Below, piece after piece: positions 34,311 through 42,433 of a DNA stretch of 64,000 bases. The DNA is from CALZBJ01 sp945619025. GTDB lineage: Bacteria; Pseudomonadota; Gammaproteobacteria; Cardiobacteriales; Wohlfahrtiimonadaceae. The stretch spans positions 1 to 64,000 of the forward strand of contig CALZBJ010000010.1 of assembly GCA_945619025.1 (NCBI GenBank), given 5' to 3'. Each line of letters begins with the position of its first letter. Position 1 is the stretch's first letter. The notes below the pieces were generated by a model. That model searched no databases and was not told the origin of the DNA. It was given only the letters and a program-made list of their open reading frames with translations. The position numbers and the translations under genes were made by a program.

Positions 34311-34497
34311 GTATCGGCCAAATAAAACATCGAAGAGATTCCCCGCGCGCGCTATTTTCTCAAATCCCTACCGAATCTCAGCTTAATTAATTGAATTGAT
34401 AGGCGCTCATTAAAAAAATTAAATTGCTATTTAATTAAAAGGGCGGAGAATGGGAAGAATTGGGACACATTTTGGCTTGTCGAAGGATATATTGAAT

Positions 34498-35214
34498 ATG
34501 CAGCACTTAAATGATTGCGAGTTTCTCCACACTATTTTAGAAAATGAAGGGGTCACCGGATTAACCTATAACGATGGGTGGATTGAGAGTTCACAGACAC
34601 CAACAAAAATTGCTGCACTGATCGAATTAAATCCCGCAGAACGTCAAGAATTATCGACGGTAACGCTCCATATTCGCCTTGCGCGCGAAGGATTTAAACC
34701 CTTTTCACAAAATTTTGAAGGCTATGCCCATTCAGAAGAAGAGGCGATTTTAGATGCCTATCAGGCCTTTTCGCATACGGCGCTTGACCCACTTTTGCTC
34801 GCCATTTGGAACATCAATGAAGCGGGCTATATTCAAGAAGAGGAGTGGGAAGTTGGCCCCGATCTCTATCGCGCGTGCCTTGGCAATGTCGTCGGTGAAG
34901 GAGAAGCCGGAAAACCCAATGAAATTGGCGCAGAAAATGCCAAAATTGCGACCGAAAGCGGCCTGGTTGATATTCCTGAGGATTATTTTGAGGCGCTCGT
35001 TGAGACCATTTATGATAATGCCGAAGGGGAAGAATTTCTCTGGTTCCATTTCAATTTCGTCTATACTCCCGGTGAAATGCCGGTGATGGAGCTCTATAAA
35101 AATGGCGAGCTCGTCGATCTTGAGCCCTCCGAACTGCTTGATATTCCTTGGCCTAACTCCAATGAATTTTACGCATTTCGCGAAACCGTCATCTTAACGA
35201 AAAAACCTGCGTAA
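34498..35214 (+). CDS. Unknown acidic protein, possibly DUF6348 family
   Basis: 238 residues from the ATG at 34498, preceded by AAGGAT 9 bases upstream. An ATG at 34450 adds 16 residues but has its GGAG only 2 bases away, so I prefer the later start. There is no signal peptide or membrane segment, and the protein is strongly acidic. The outline (short N-terminal helix pair, a strand-rich centre with FEGYAHSEEEAILDAYQAF, then a C-terminal half) resembles DUF6348 proteins, but this is a weak call. It stands alone between the HisP-like gene and sfsA, with a terminator at 35257. Confidence 0.6.
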   Translation: MQHLNDCEFLHTILENEGVTGLTYNDGWIESSQTPTKIAALIELNPAERQELSTVTLHIRLAREGFKPFSQNFEGYAHSEEEAILDAYQAFSHTALDPLLLAIWNINEAGYIQEEEWEVGPDLYRACLGNVVGEGEAGKPNEIGAENAKIATESGLVDIPEDYFEALVETIYDNAEGEEFLWFHFNFVYTPGEMPVMELYKNGELVDLEPSELLDIPWPNSNEFYAFRETVILTKKPA

Positions 35215-35256
35215 ACTCGCCACCCTTTAAATATAGATCGAAATATTCATATCGAG

Positions 35257-35284
35257 AGCCCGGCCTTCATGCTGGGCTTTTTGT
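35257..35284 (+). terminator. Intrinsic terminator of the 34498-35214 gene
   Basis: AGCCCGGC pairs with GCTGGGCT (short loop) and is followed by TTTTTGTT on the plus strand. Confidence 0.75.
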
Positions 35285-35347
35285 TGCGCTATGAACGCTT
35301 AATTTCTTATACTGTTCGCTCATCATGCCTAAAACGAGGAGCGCTTT

Positions 35348-36061
35348 ATGATTTTCAATCCCCCACTTATTCAAGCGACGTTAATTAAACGCTATCGCCG
35401 ATTTTTAACCGATATCCGCCTTGAATCCGGTGAAACGATTACCATTCATTGCCCCAATACTGGCTCGATGATGAACTGCTTAGTGCCAGAAAGTCAGGCG
35501 TGGTATCTCCCTTCTACCGACCCAAATCGGAAAACTAAAGGCACTTGGGTGCTTGCGACTACGCCCCACGGACGCATCGCCAATATTAATACCCATTATG
35601 CCAACACCCTTGTGGAAGAGGCGCTGAGCGAGAGACTTATCAAAGAAGCAGGTACCTTTAAAAAGCTCCGCCGTGAGGTGAAATATGGGGAAGAAAATTC
35701 TCGCATCGATTTTTGCTTAACTCACGAGGACGATTCGCTCACCTATATTGAAGTAAAAAGTGTGACGCTCGGATTTCATGATTCCACCACCGCCGCCTTC
35801 CCCGATGCTGTGACGGAACGCGGGACAAAACACCTCCGTGAACTGACGCGCCTTGCTGAAAATGGCGTTAAAACGATCCTGCTCTACTGCGTCAACCTCT
35901 CAGGGATTACCGCCGTTCGCCCCGCCGATGAGATCGACCCTGAGTACGGAAAAGCGCTTCGCCTTGCGCAAAAAGCCGGTGTAAAAATCATCGCATACGG
36001 CACCGAATTATCCCCAAGCGAAATCAAAATCACCCATTCAATTCCGGTGGTGATGGATTAA
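35348..36061 (+). CDS. sfsA: SfsA (sugar fermentation stimulation protein homologue)
   Basis: 237 residues, close to E. coli SfsA (234). The conserved HCPNTGSMMNC, RREVKYGEENSRIDF, YIEVKSVTLG and FPDAVTERGTKHLREL segments are present. It is a nuclease-fold, DNA-associated protein originally found through maltose-gene effects; its real function is unclear. GAGGAG lies upstream of the ATG. It is convergent with gabD and shares the hairpin at 36083-36130. Confidence 0.95.
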   Translation: MIFNPPLIQATLIKRYRRFLTDIRLESGETITIHCPNTGSMMNCLVPESQAWYLPSTDPNRKTKGTWVLATTPHGRIANINTHYANTLVEEALSERLIKEAGTFKKLRREVKYGEENSRIDFCLTHEDDSLTYIEVKSVTLGFHDSTTAAFPDAVTERGTKHLRELTRLAENGVKTILLYCVNLSGITAVRPADEIDPEYGKALRLAQKAGVKIIAYGTELSPSEIKITHSIPVVMD

Positions 36062-36082
36062 TTCCCAATCATTCATCTGACA

Positions 36083-36130
36083 ATAAAAAAGAGCGTGCCT
36101 GCTGATTTTATCTCAACAAGACACGCTCTT
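36083..36130 (-). terminator. Terminator between sfsA and gabD
   Basis: Perfect AAGAGCGTG/CACGCTCTT stem with a 24-base loop followed by TTTTTTATTG on the minus strand. It lies about 165 bases past the gabD stop, with a separate cloverleaf-like structure (36236-36291) closer to gabD. Confidence 0.7.
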
Positions 36131-36235
36131 ACGCCATATCACTCATGGAGTGTGATTCTTTAGCGCACGACGCGCCCATTATGCAATCAATATCGAGGTC
36201 AACAAAACGACTACGAATCACACACTCTACTTTAG

Positions 36236-36291
36236 GGTCGATCAAATTCTCTAAACGCTAAGAGCGCAACGCTCAAAGAAAAAGATCGACC
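36236..36291 (-). other. Nested inverted repeats just after gabD
   Basis: Perfect arms GGTCGATC (36236-36243) and GATCGACC (36284-36291) enclose a smaller GAGCG-CAA-CGCTC hairpin. There is no T-run. It could protect the 3' end of the gab transcript or act as a protein or RNA-binding structure. Confidence 0.4.
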
Positions 36292-36293
36292 TT

Positions 36294-37682
36294 TTATAGA
36301 TTTCCAATGGAGAGATATTTTGTTTCTAAATAGGGCTCAATCCCCTCAATTCCCCCTTCGCGACCAATGCCACTCTCTTTAAAGCCACCAAAGGGTACTT
36401 GCGCCGTACTCGGCAATCCATCATTCCAACCAACGATTCCAAAATCGAGATTATCTTGCAGATAAATACCCGCCTTATAATCGTTCGTGAAATAGTACGC
36501 GGCTAACCCAAAAGGCGTGCCATTGGCGATTTCGATCGCTTCATCAAGAGTATTAAATGCGATGATGGGAGCGACGGGACCAAAGGTCTCCTCAGACATA
36601 ATATCCATCTCAAGCGTGACATTACCAAGCACCGTCGGTGCGACAAAATAGATCCCTTTATCATCGTCCGCTTGATAGGTGCCACCGGCTAAAATAGTCG
36701 CGCCGTTCGATTTAGCATTCTCAATTTGAGACACCACTTTATCAAACCCTTTCTTATTAATCAGCGGCCCAACATCGGTCTTCGCATCGAGGCCATTTCC
36801 CATCTTTAAGGCGTTAGTCGCGGCGGCAAATTTTTCACTAAATTCCTGAATGACCGCTTGATGGACAATGAAACGATTCGCGCACACGCAGGTCTGCCCT
36901 GCATTTCTAAATTTAGAAGCGAGTGCTTGCGTCACCGCAAAATCAATATCTGCATCTTGACAGATAATAAACGGGGCATGCCCACCTAGCTCCATCGACA
37001 CATGTTTTACCGTACAGGCGCTATCGCTAATTAGGCGCTTCCCAACGGGCGTTGAGCCAGTAAAGGTAATTTTGCGCACATGCTCACTTTCCGTGAAAAT
37101 AGGGCCAACCTCTGAGCCATGACCAATCACGCATTGAATCACATCTTCGGGAATCCCCGCCTCATGAGCGAGCTCCACCAGTTTAATCATCGTAATCGGC
37201 GTATCTTCTGCCGGTTTCACAATAAATGTACACCCCGCCGCAAGCGCAGGACCAGCTTTTCGGGTCATCATTGCAGCAGGGAAATTCCATGGCGTAATGG
37301 CTGCCACTTGCCCAATTCCTTGGCGCGTTACGACAATGCGTTTATCGCTCCCATTTGCCGGAATTGTGCGCCCATAGATACGTTTTGCCTCTTCGGCATA
37401 CCACGTTAAATAACTCACCGCATAATTAACCTCACCACGAGATTCTTGAAGGGGCTTGCCATTCTCTTCCGTCATCACTTTAGCGATCGATTCCTTATCC
37501 CGCATAATGAGCTCTGCCCATTTAAAAATAAGCTCTGCGCGGTGATACGCCGAGGTTTTCCGCCATGTTTTAAACGCTTCATTCCCGCGAGCAAGTTTAT
37601 CAATAATCGCCTCTTTAGAATCAATGGGGAGCGTTGCCAGTAGCTCACCTGTGGCAGGATTATGTACTTTTAATTGAGTCAT
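36294..37682 (-). CDS. gabD: Succinate-semialdehyde dehydrogenase (NAD(P)+)
   Basis: 462-residue aldehyde dehydrogenase of the GabD type: ITPWNFPAAMMTRKAGPALAAGC, FTGSTPVGKRLI, MELGGHAPFI (general-base Glu), NAGQTCVCANRF (catalytic Cys) and EETFGPVAPI. It oxidises succinate semialdehyde from GABA transamination to succinate. The start at 37682 has AAAGGAT 8 bases upstream; an in-frame ATG 10 codons earlier does not. It is the last gene of the permease-gabT-gabD cluster, but a strong terminator-like hairpin (37713-37748) lies between gabT and gabD. Confidence 0.93.
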   Translation of the reverse strand: MTQLKVHNPATGELLATLPIDSKEAIIDKLARGNEAFKTWRKTSAYHRAELIFKWAELIMRDKESIAKVMTEENGKPLQESRGEVNYAVSYLTWYAEEAKRIYGRTIPANGSDKRIVVTRQGIGQVAAITPWNFPAAMMTRKAGPALAAGCTFIVKPAEDTPITMIKLVELAHEAGIPEDVIQCVIGHGSEVGPIFTESEHVRKITFTGSTPVGKRLISDSACTVKHVSMELGGHAPFIICQDADIDFAVTQALASKFRNAGQTCVCANRFIVHQAVIQEFSEKFAAATNALKMGNGLDAKTDVGPLINKKGFDKVVSQIENAKSNGATILAGGTYQADDDKGIYFVAPTVLGNVTLEMDIMSEETFGPVAPIIAFNTLDEAIEIANGTPFGLAAYYFTNDYKAGIYLQDNLDFGIVGWNDGLPSTAQVPFGGFKESGIGREGGIEGIEPYLETKYLSIGNL

Positions 37683-37712
37683 CGTTTCAGATCCTTTTCT
37701 CTTAACCTTCAT

Positions 37713-37748
37713 AAAAAAAGTGGGTAAATGGTTCGCTATTTACCCACC
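37713..37748 (-). terminator. Strong hairpin between gabT and gabD
   Basis: Perfect GTGGGTAAAT/ATTTACCCAC stem with an 8-base loop, followed by seven T on the minus strand, 33 bases after the gabT stop and 31 before the gabD start. It should reduce gabD transcription relative to gabT. Confidence 0.88.
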
Positions 37749-37780
37749 TCTATTTCACTTAAAATGCGCTTATTGAAGTG

Positions 37781-39076
37781 TTATGCTTTTGCACTTGCTT
37801 CAATGGCCTCTGTTAAGATGGCTAAGCCCTTCTCAAGCTCGCTATCGGTAATCGTAAGGGGCGATAAGAAACGAATCACATTGCTGTAAAGCCCTGCTGA
37901 TAAAAGCAGTAAACCATGCTCATTGGCATAATTGACGATCGCATTCGTGCGCGCGGCATCCGGTTTTTTCGAAAGAGGATCCACAACAATTTCCGCTGCA
38001 ACCATCGCACCTAAACGGCGAATATCACCAATAAATGCATGCGTTTTTTGCGCTTCTTTTAAAAAGTTTTCAAGCTTTTGACCAAGGATTTCAGATTTAT
38101 CGTTTAAGTTTTCCTCTTCAATAATCTCAAATACCGCTAAAGCTGCCGCACAGGCAAGGGGATTTCCTGCAAAGGTACCACCAAGCTCACCGGGATTGGA
38201 CGTGTTCACCATCTCAGCGCGCCCCACCACCGCACTCAATGGCATACCTGCAGCAAGTGATTTAGACGTAGTCATAAGATCGGGCACAATGCCATAATTT
38301 TCCATCGCGAATGTTTTCCCCGTACGGCAAAAACCGGTCTGAATCTCATCGGCAACAAAGACAATGTCATGCTCTTGGCAAAAATTATAGACAAACTCCA
38401 CAAATCGTTGCGGAGGAATCATAAATCCGCCCTCTCCTTGAACAGGCTCCATCACCACACAAGCAACATTATCCGGCGACACTGTGCCTTTAAAAAACTC
38501 TTTAAAACGATCAATCACCTGATCAATATATTGATCTTCACTCATACCATTTGGGCGCTCATACACAAATGGGAATGGCGCTTGATACACTTCTGAGTTA
38601 AATGGACCAAATCCCACTTTATAGGGGTTTACTTTACTGGTCATGCCCATGGTTAAGTTGGTACGACCATGGAATGCGCGGTTAAATGAGACAACACCGG
38701 GCTTTCCGGTATAACGGCGCGCAATTTTCACCGCATTTTCTACCGCTTCTGCCCCTGAGTTAAAGAGTGCGGCCTTTTTCTCGTGATCGCCGGCGGTAAT
38801 CTCACACAGTTTTTGACACACCGCGATATACCCTTCATACATCACGACGTTAAATCCAGGATGGGTAAATTCTTCCACCTGTTTTTTAATCGCCTCTACT
38901 ACTTTTGGATGGCTATGCCCCACGTTCATCACTCCAATTGCGCCAGCAAAATCGATAAACTCACGACCATCTTCCGTTTTCACAGTGGCATTTTTAGCGG
39001 ATATCGCAACATTTAAATTCCCGTTGCTCACCCCGCGTGCTACATATTTTTCACGCAATTGTTGTAAAGTACTCAT
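37781..39076 (-). CDS. gabT: 4-aminobutyrate aminotransferase
   Basis: 431-residue class III PLP aminotransferase. GabT features: FIDFAGAIGVMNVGHSHPKV, NSGAEAVENAVKIAR, FHGRT, EPVQGEGG, DEIQTGFCRTG, the PLP lysine in MTTSKSLAAGMPLSAV, and GGTFAGNPLACAAAL. It transfers the amino group of GABA to 2-oxoglutarate, forming succinate semialdehyde for GabD. AAGGAGA precedes the ATG. It follows the permease by 63 bases in the same direction. It could also act on 5-aminovalerate. Confidence 0.94.
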   Translation of the reverse strand: MSTLQQLREKYVARGVSNGNLNVAISAKNATVKTEDGREFIDFAGAIGVMNVGHSHPKVVEAIKKQVEEFTHPGFNVVMYEGYIAVCQKLCEITAGDHEKKAALFNSGAEAVENAVKIARRYTGKPGVVSFNRAFHGRTNLTMGMTSKVNPYKVGFGPFNSEVYQAPFPFVYERPNGMSEDQYIDQVIDRFKEFFKGTVSPDNVACVVMEPVQGEGGFMIPPQRFVEFVYNFCQEHDIVFVADEIQTGFCRTGKTFAMENYGIVPDLMTTSKSLAAGMPLSAVVGRAEMVNTSNPGELGGTFAGNPLACAAALAVFEIIEEENLNDKSEILGQKLENFLKEAQKTHAFIGDIRRLGAMVAAEIVVDPLSKKPDAARTNAIVNYANEHGLLLLSAGLYSNVIRFLSPLTITDSELEKGLAILTEAIEASAKA

Positions 39077-39139
39077 GTTAAATCTCCTTTGATTGATCTT
39101 CTTTTTGATTTGGATGTTAAGTGTTAAACAATGAGGGGC

Positions 39140-40504
39140 CTATTTCGGAACGAATACATTTAAGCCGATCAAAATCTCCTCAATTGAGGCAGGTAAAAGG
39201 TTGGTGTTGTAGAGCAGATCGCATACCGCATAGAGCGCCGCGAAACTATAAAGTGCAATAATCATTCCTTGCACAGGAGCACTCGTAATCCAGCGGTTAC
39301 ACTGCCAATCGGGCACAATATTGCCGATCTTACGAGCTCTTTTCAGCATTAAAATGGGTAAAATCGCTAAAATCACCCCACCGACAGCGCCGGCAAATTC
39401 TAAGGCTCTTCCAAATGAAACCAGCTCGCGGTACGCCAAAATAAAGGGAGGAATGGAGATCACCGCAAGCACGATCGCCCGGCGAAGTTTGCGCGTTTCT
39501 GAGCCCAGTTTAAATTGGTCATAAATATTCGTTAGGTAACTGCCACCTAATCCCCAATAGGAGGTTAGCATCGCGCATAGTGCAAAGAGGTTCGCAGTTA
39601 ACGTGGCCCATGGGCCTAAATAACGCCCCCAGGTGATCGTTGCAATTTCATCAACATTATCAATTCCTGCTAGTGAAATGATCGAAAGCGCCACCGTTGT
39701 TAAGAGTAAAAAGGTACAGAGCATCCCGATCACAATCGCTTTTGGCAACAGTTTAGGTTGATGCACAAAACCGCGGGCGATCTCAGGCACAATATATTGC
39801 GCCGAGTAACTAAACACCACCAGATAAATGATTGGAATCATGTAGGACCACTGCCCTTCCATCAGATGCTCAATTTTGGTATTAACATTAAAAAGCGTTG
39901 CAAATGAGAGAATCAGAATCATCGAAATCATCGTAATGCTGATATATTTCTCCCCCTTCCCGATCGCTTTTAGCCCACCATATAAAATCCCGATGGCTGG
40001 AATGGCAAACAGCAGACTCCCAATCTGGTTGGGAATGCCGAAAAGCTCATTCATCAAGCGCCCACTTCCTGCCATATACGCAATTAAGGCACCGGTACTA
40101 TTGGCAAAAATGGAGATAAAGATAAACCACGATCCCACCTTTCCAACGTATTTACGCGCTAGCCCACTCAGCTGATAATGCGCGCGCGTCCGTAGTGAAG
40201 ATTCGGCCACATAGAGCATCGTAATCGTGGTGATAATTCCGATCACAATTAACCAGAAAAAGAGGGGGATAAACCCTGAGTTTCGCGATGCATAGGGAAT
40301 CGCTAAAACGCCCGCACCGATATTGGTACCGACAATCATCGCAATGCCCTCTAAAAGAGTGAGTTTTTTCGCGACAAGTGTCTCTGTTGCCTCGTCGCTT
40401 GTCAGTTCTTTTTCAGACGTTTTTTTAGACGATATCACATCAGAATCTGCACGTGAAAATCCGCCAGACGGCTCCATAAAACCTTCTACGCTAGTAGAAT
40501 TCAT
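39140..40504 (-). CDS. Amino-acid permease, aromatic amino acid (HAAAP) family
   Basis: 454 residues with about eleven membrane helices after a hydrophilic N-terminus of some 50 residues. LLEGIAMIVGTNIGAGVLAIPYASRNSGF is the typical first-helix motif of the HAAAP/aromatic permease family (TyrP, Mtr, SdaC-like). Its place at the head of a gabT-gabD unit suggests that it carries GABA or a related omega-amino acid, although characterised GABA permeases (GabP) belong to a different family. A strong sigma-70 promoter lies upstream (40657-40685). Substrate assignment is inference. Confidence 0.82.
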   Translation of the reverse strand: MNSTSVEGFMEPSGGFSRADSDVISSKKTSEKELTSDEATETLVAKKLTLLEGIAMIVGTNIGAGVLAIPYASRNSGFIPLFFWLIVIGIITTITMLYVAESSLRTRAHYQLSGLARKYVGKVGSWFIFISIFANSTGALIAYMAGSGRLMNELFGIPNQIGSLLFAIPAIGILYGGLKAIGKGEKYISITMISMILILSFATLFNVNTKIEHLMEGQWSYMIPIIYLVVFSYSAQYIVPEIARGFVHQPKLLPKAIVIGMLCTFLLLTTVALSIISLAGIDNVDEIATITWGRYLGPWATLTANLFALCAMLTSYWGLGGSYLTNIYDQFKLGSETRKLRRAIVLAVISIPPFILAYRELVSFGRALEFAGAVGGVILAILPILMLKRARKIGNIVPDWQCNRWITSAPVQGMIIALYSFAALYAVCDLLYNTNLLPASIEEILIGLNVFVPK

Positions 40505-40656
40505 ACTGTTTCCTCTCCTTATTCCTCGATGAGCTTCGTTTTTATTGTCAATAATATGTTTGGATATTTTTATAATTGATCGCTTATTCGCGCTTTCGAA
40601 GTCTCACGTAAATTACTCAGTTGTTTTACTTATAATAAAATTTACGTCTTATATTG

Positions 40657-40685
40657 ATCATATGGATTTCTACGATTCATGACAA
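40657..40685 (-). promoter_or_regulatory. Sigma-70 promoter of the permease-gabT-gabD unit
   Basis: On the minus strand, TTGTCA (40680-40685), an exact 17-base spacer and TATGAT (40657-40662): near-consensus. It lies about 155 bases upstream of the permease start, so the 5' leader is long. The palindrome at 40715-40734 sits some 30-50 bases upstream of the -35 box, a usual activator position. Confidence 0.65.
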
Positions 40686-40714
40686 TTAGACAAAGATAAT
40701 GAAATTTTCTACCC

Positions 40715-40739
40715 ATTCATACGATCGTATGAATATAAT
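40715..40739 (+). promoter_or_regulatory. 20-bp palindromic operator touching the pucR -10 box
   Basis: ATTCATACGATCGTATGAAT (40715-40734) is a perfect palindrome. Its last base begins a consensus TATAAT (40734-40739), about 30 bases before the PucR-family ATG at 40771. A regulator bound here would block pucR transcription while sitting upstream of the divergent permease promoter. Autorepression plus activation by the PucR protein is the simplest reading, but this is inference. Confidence 0.65.
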
Positions 40740-40770
40740 GGGATAATCCCTCTAACCAAAAAGGATTGCC

Positions 40771-42243
40771 ATGCAATTGACCGTTCGTGATTTAGTTGAA
40801 ATGCCTCAACTGAAAATACGCCCAATAGCCGGAGAGAATGGGCTTTGTCGCACTATCGAGTGGGCGCACACTTCCGAGCTTGAAGATCCAAGCGCTTGGG
40901 TTTTACCCAACTATCTGATTATGACGACAGGGCTTGGTATTCCCAAGCATCAAAAGAAACAGCACGATTATATTATGCGTTTAATTGATGCAGATTTAGC
41001 GGGACTAATGATTTCAGATGAGATGAATGCGCCCGATAATCTTTCAAAATTGATTGAAATCGCTGATGCACACGACTTTCCCGTCCTTTTTATTAACTAT
41101 CACGTCCCCTTTATTGAGGTGGCTAAAATTATTATTGAGGCCAATAAAGGGAAAAAAGATGCGGTTAATAACGCGCTCGTCAACCTTTTATACGATCATA
41201 CGAAAGAACTGATTAAAGAGCATGATATCAATGCGCTATTAGAGCGGGTGAGTGCCCTTTTAAATCTGCCGATCTATCTGATGGATCCCATCGATCCGAC
41301 AATTCCCCTCTTTAATTTAGCGCCCCTTCCGAAGAGCGTACTTGCAGCCATTAAGGAAACGCCCTTAACGCTAAAAGAGGTTCAGAAAATCTATCAACCT
41401 TCAGCGCCGACACTCCATATGATTCCGCTACAAGCGCAAGACCTATTGCTTATCGTGATCGACAATTCCATCAATCACGAGCTGATGCAAAATCTTGCCA
41501 TGCTCTTTAGCCTCTGCATTGAAAATCGTAAAGAGACCTGTTATCAGCGTTTTAGACTCAGCAGTGACTTTCTCGACGATATTTTAAATGAGCGCGTAAG
41601 TAGCGCCTATATCGAACAGAAATTGCCTAATTTTAAGATCGATATGGAGCAAACGCCTTGCTACGCCGTTATTACAACCCTCGAGGCTAATCATCATTAT
41701 CTAAAACAATTCTTTAAATATAATGTCTCGGGAATGGCGCTTTTAAAAAAAGGACGGCTCCTTCTCATTACCGAAGCGCCCCACATCGACACCTTGATCC
41801 GCCTCTTTCCCCAGCTTGGCATTAGCGATCCGATTGTTGAAATTAAGCGGATTCATGATGCTTTTCAAGAGGCGATGCTTGCTTATAAAAATAGCTCACC
41901 GGAATACCCCATCCAACACTATTCCAATCAAAATTATGCAACGCATACCCTCCCTCGAAGTCTTGAAGAAGCCGAACGCATTTTTGAATTTAATTTGGGC
42001 GCACTCTATGAGCAAGATCAAAGCAAAAATACGCGCTATCTGCATACATTAAAAGCCTTTTTAGAAAATGACCGCGCTTGGGAGAAGACCGCGAATCAAC
42101 TCCATATTCATAAGCAGACGCTCGTCTATCGCATCCATAAAGTTGAAGAAATCACCGGACGAAAGCTCAATTCAACCGCCGATGTTGTGGAACTTTGGAT
42201 GGCACTAAAGGCGGGGGAGATTTTAGGACATATCATCGAGTAA
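40771..42243 (+). CDS. PucR-family transcriptional regulator of the gab cluster
   Basis: 490 residues: an N-terminal PucR sensor domain (MQLTVRDLVEMPQLKIRPIA, about 1-125), a central GGDEF-like region, and a C-terminal PucR helix-turn-helix (ENDRAWEKTANQLHIHKQTLVYRIHKVEEITGRKL, about 430-465). It is divergent from permease-gabT-gabD, with 266 bases between them. PucR-type regulators are known to activate gab genes in Corynebacterium (GabR), so control by GABA or succinate semialdehyde is plausible. It is likely autoregulated through the 40715-40734 palindrome. Confidence 0.88.
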   Translation: MQLTVRDLVEMPQLKIRPIAGENGLCRTIEWAHTSELEDPSAWVLPNYLIMTTGLGIPKHQKKQHDYIMRLIDADLAGLMISDEMNAPDNLSKLIEIADAHDFPVLFINYHVPFIEVAKIIIEANKGKKDAVNNALVNLLYDHTKELIKEHDINALLERVSALLNLPIYLMDPIDPTIPLFNLAPLPKSVLAAIKETPLTLKEVQKIYQPSAPTLHMIPLQAQDLLLIVIDNSINHELMQNLAMLFSLCIENRKETCYQRFRLSSDFLDDILNERVSSAYIEQKLPNFKIDMEQTPCYAVITTLEANHHYLKQFFKYNVSGMALLKKGRLLLITEAPHIDTLIRLFPQLGISDPIVEIKRIHDAFQEAMLAYKNSSPEYPIQHYSNQNYATHTLPRSLEEAERIFEFNLGALYEQDQSKNTRYLHTLKAFLENDRAWEKTANQLHIHKQTLVYRIHKVEEITGRKLNSTADVVELWMALKAGEILGHIIE

Positions 42244-42433
42244 TCGAATTATTAAACAATTGAACACGCAATCCTAGCCCAATACTCTGTCACTCAATTG
42301 TTAAAAATAATCTGTTATCGTAAATAATGGTTAATTGCATTAAAGTAAATTCAATGGACGCTCATTCAATGAGATGCTTTAATGACATGATAATAAAACT
42401 GATACCAATAACGATCATAATGGAGAGGATTGA

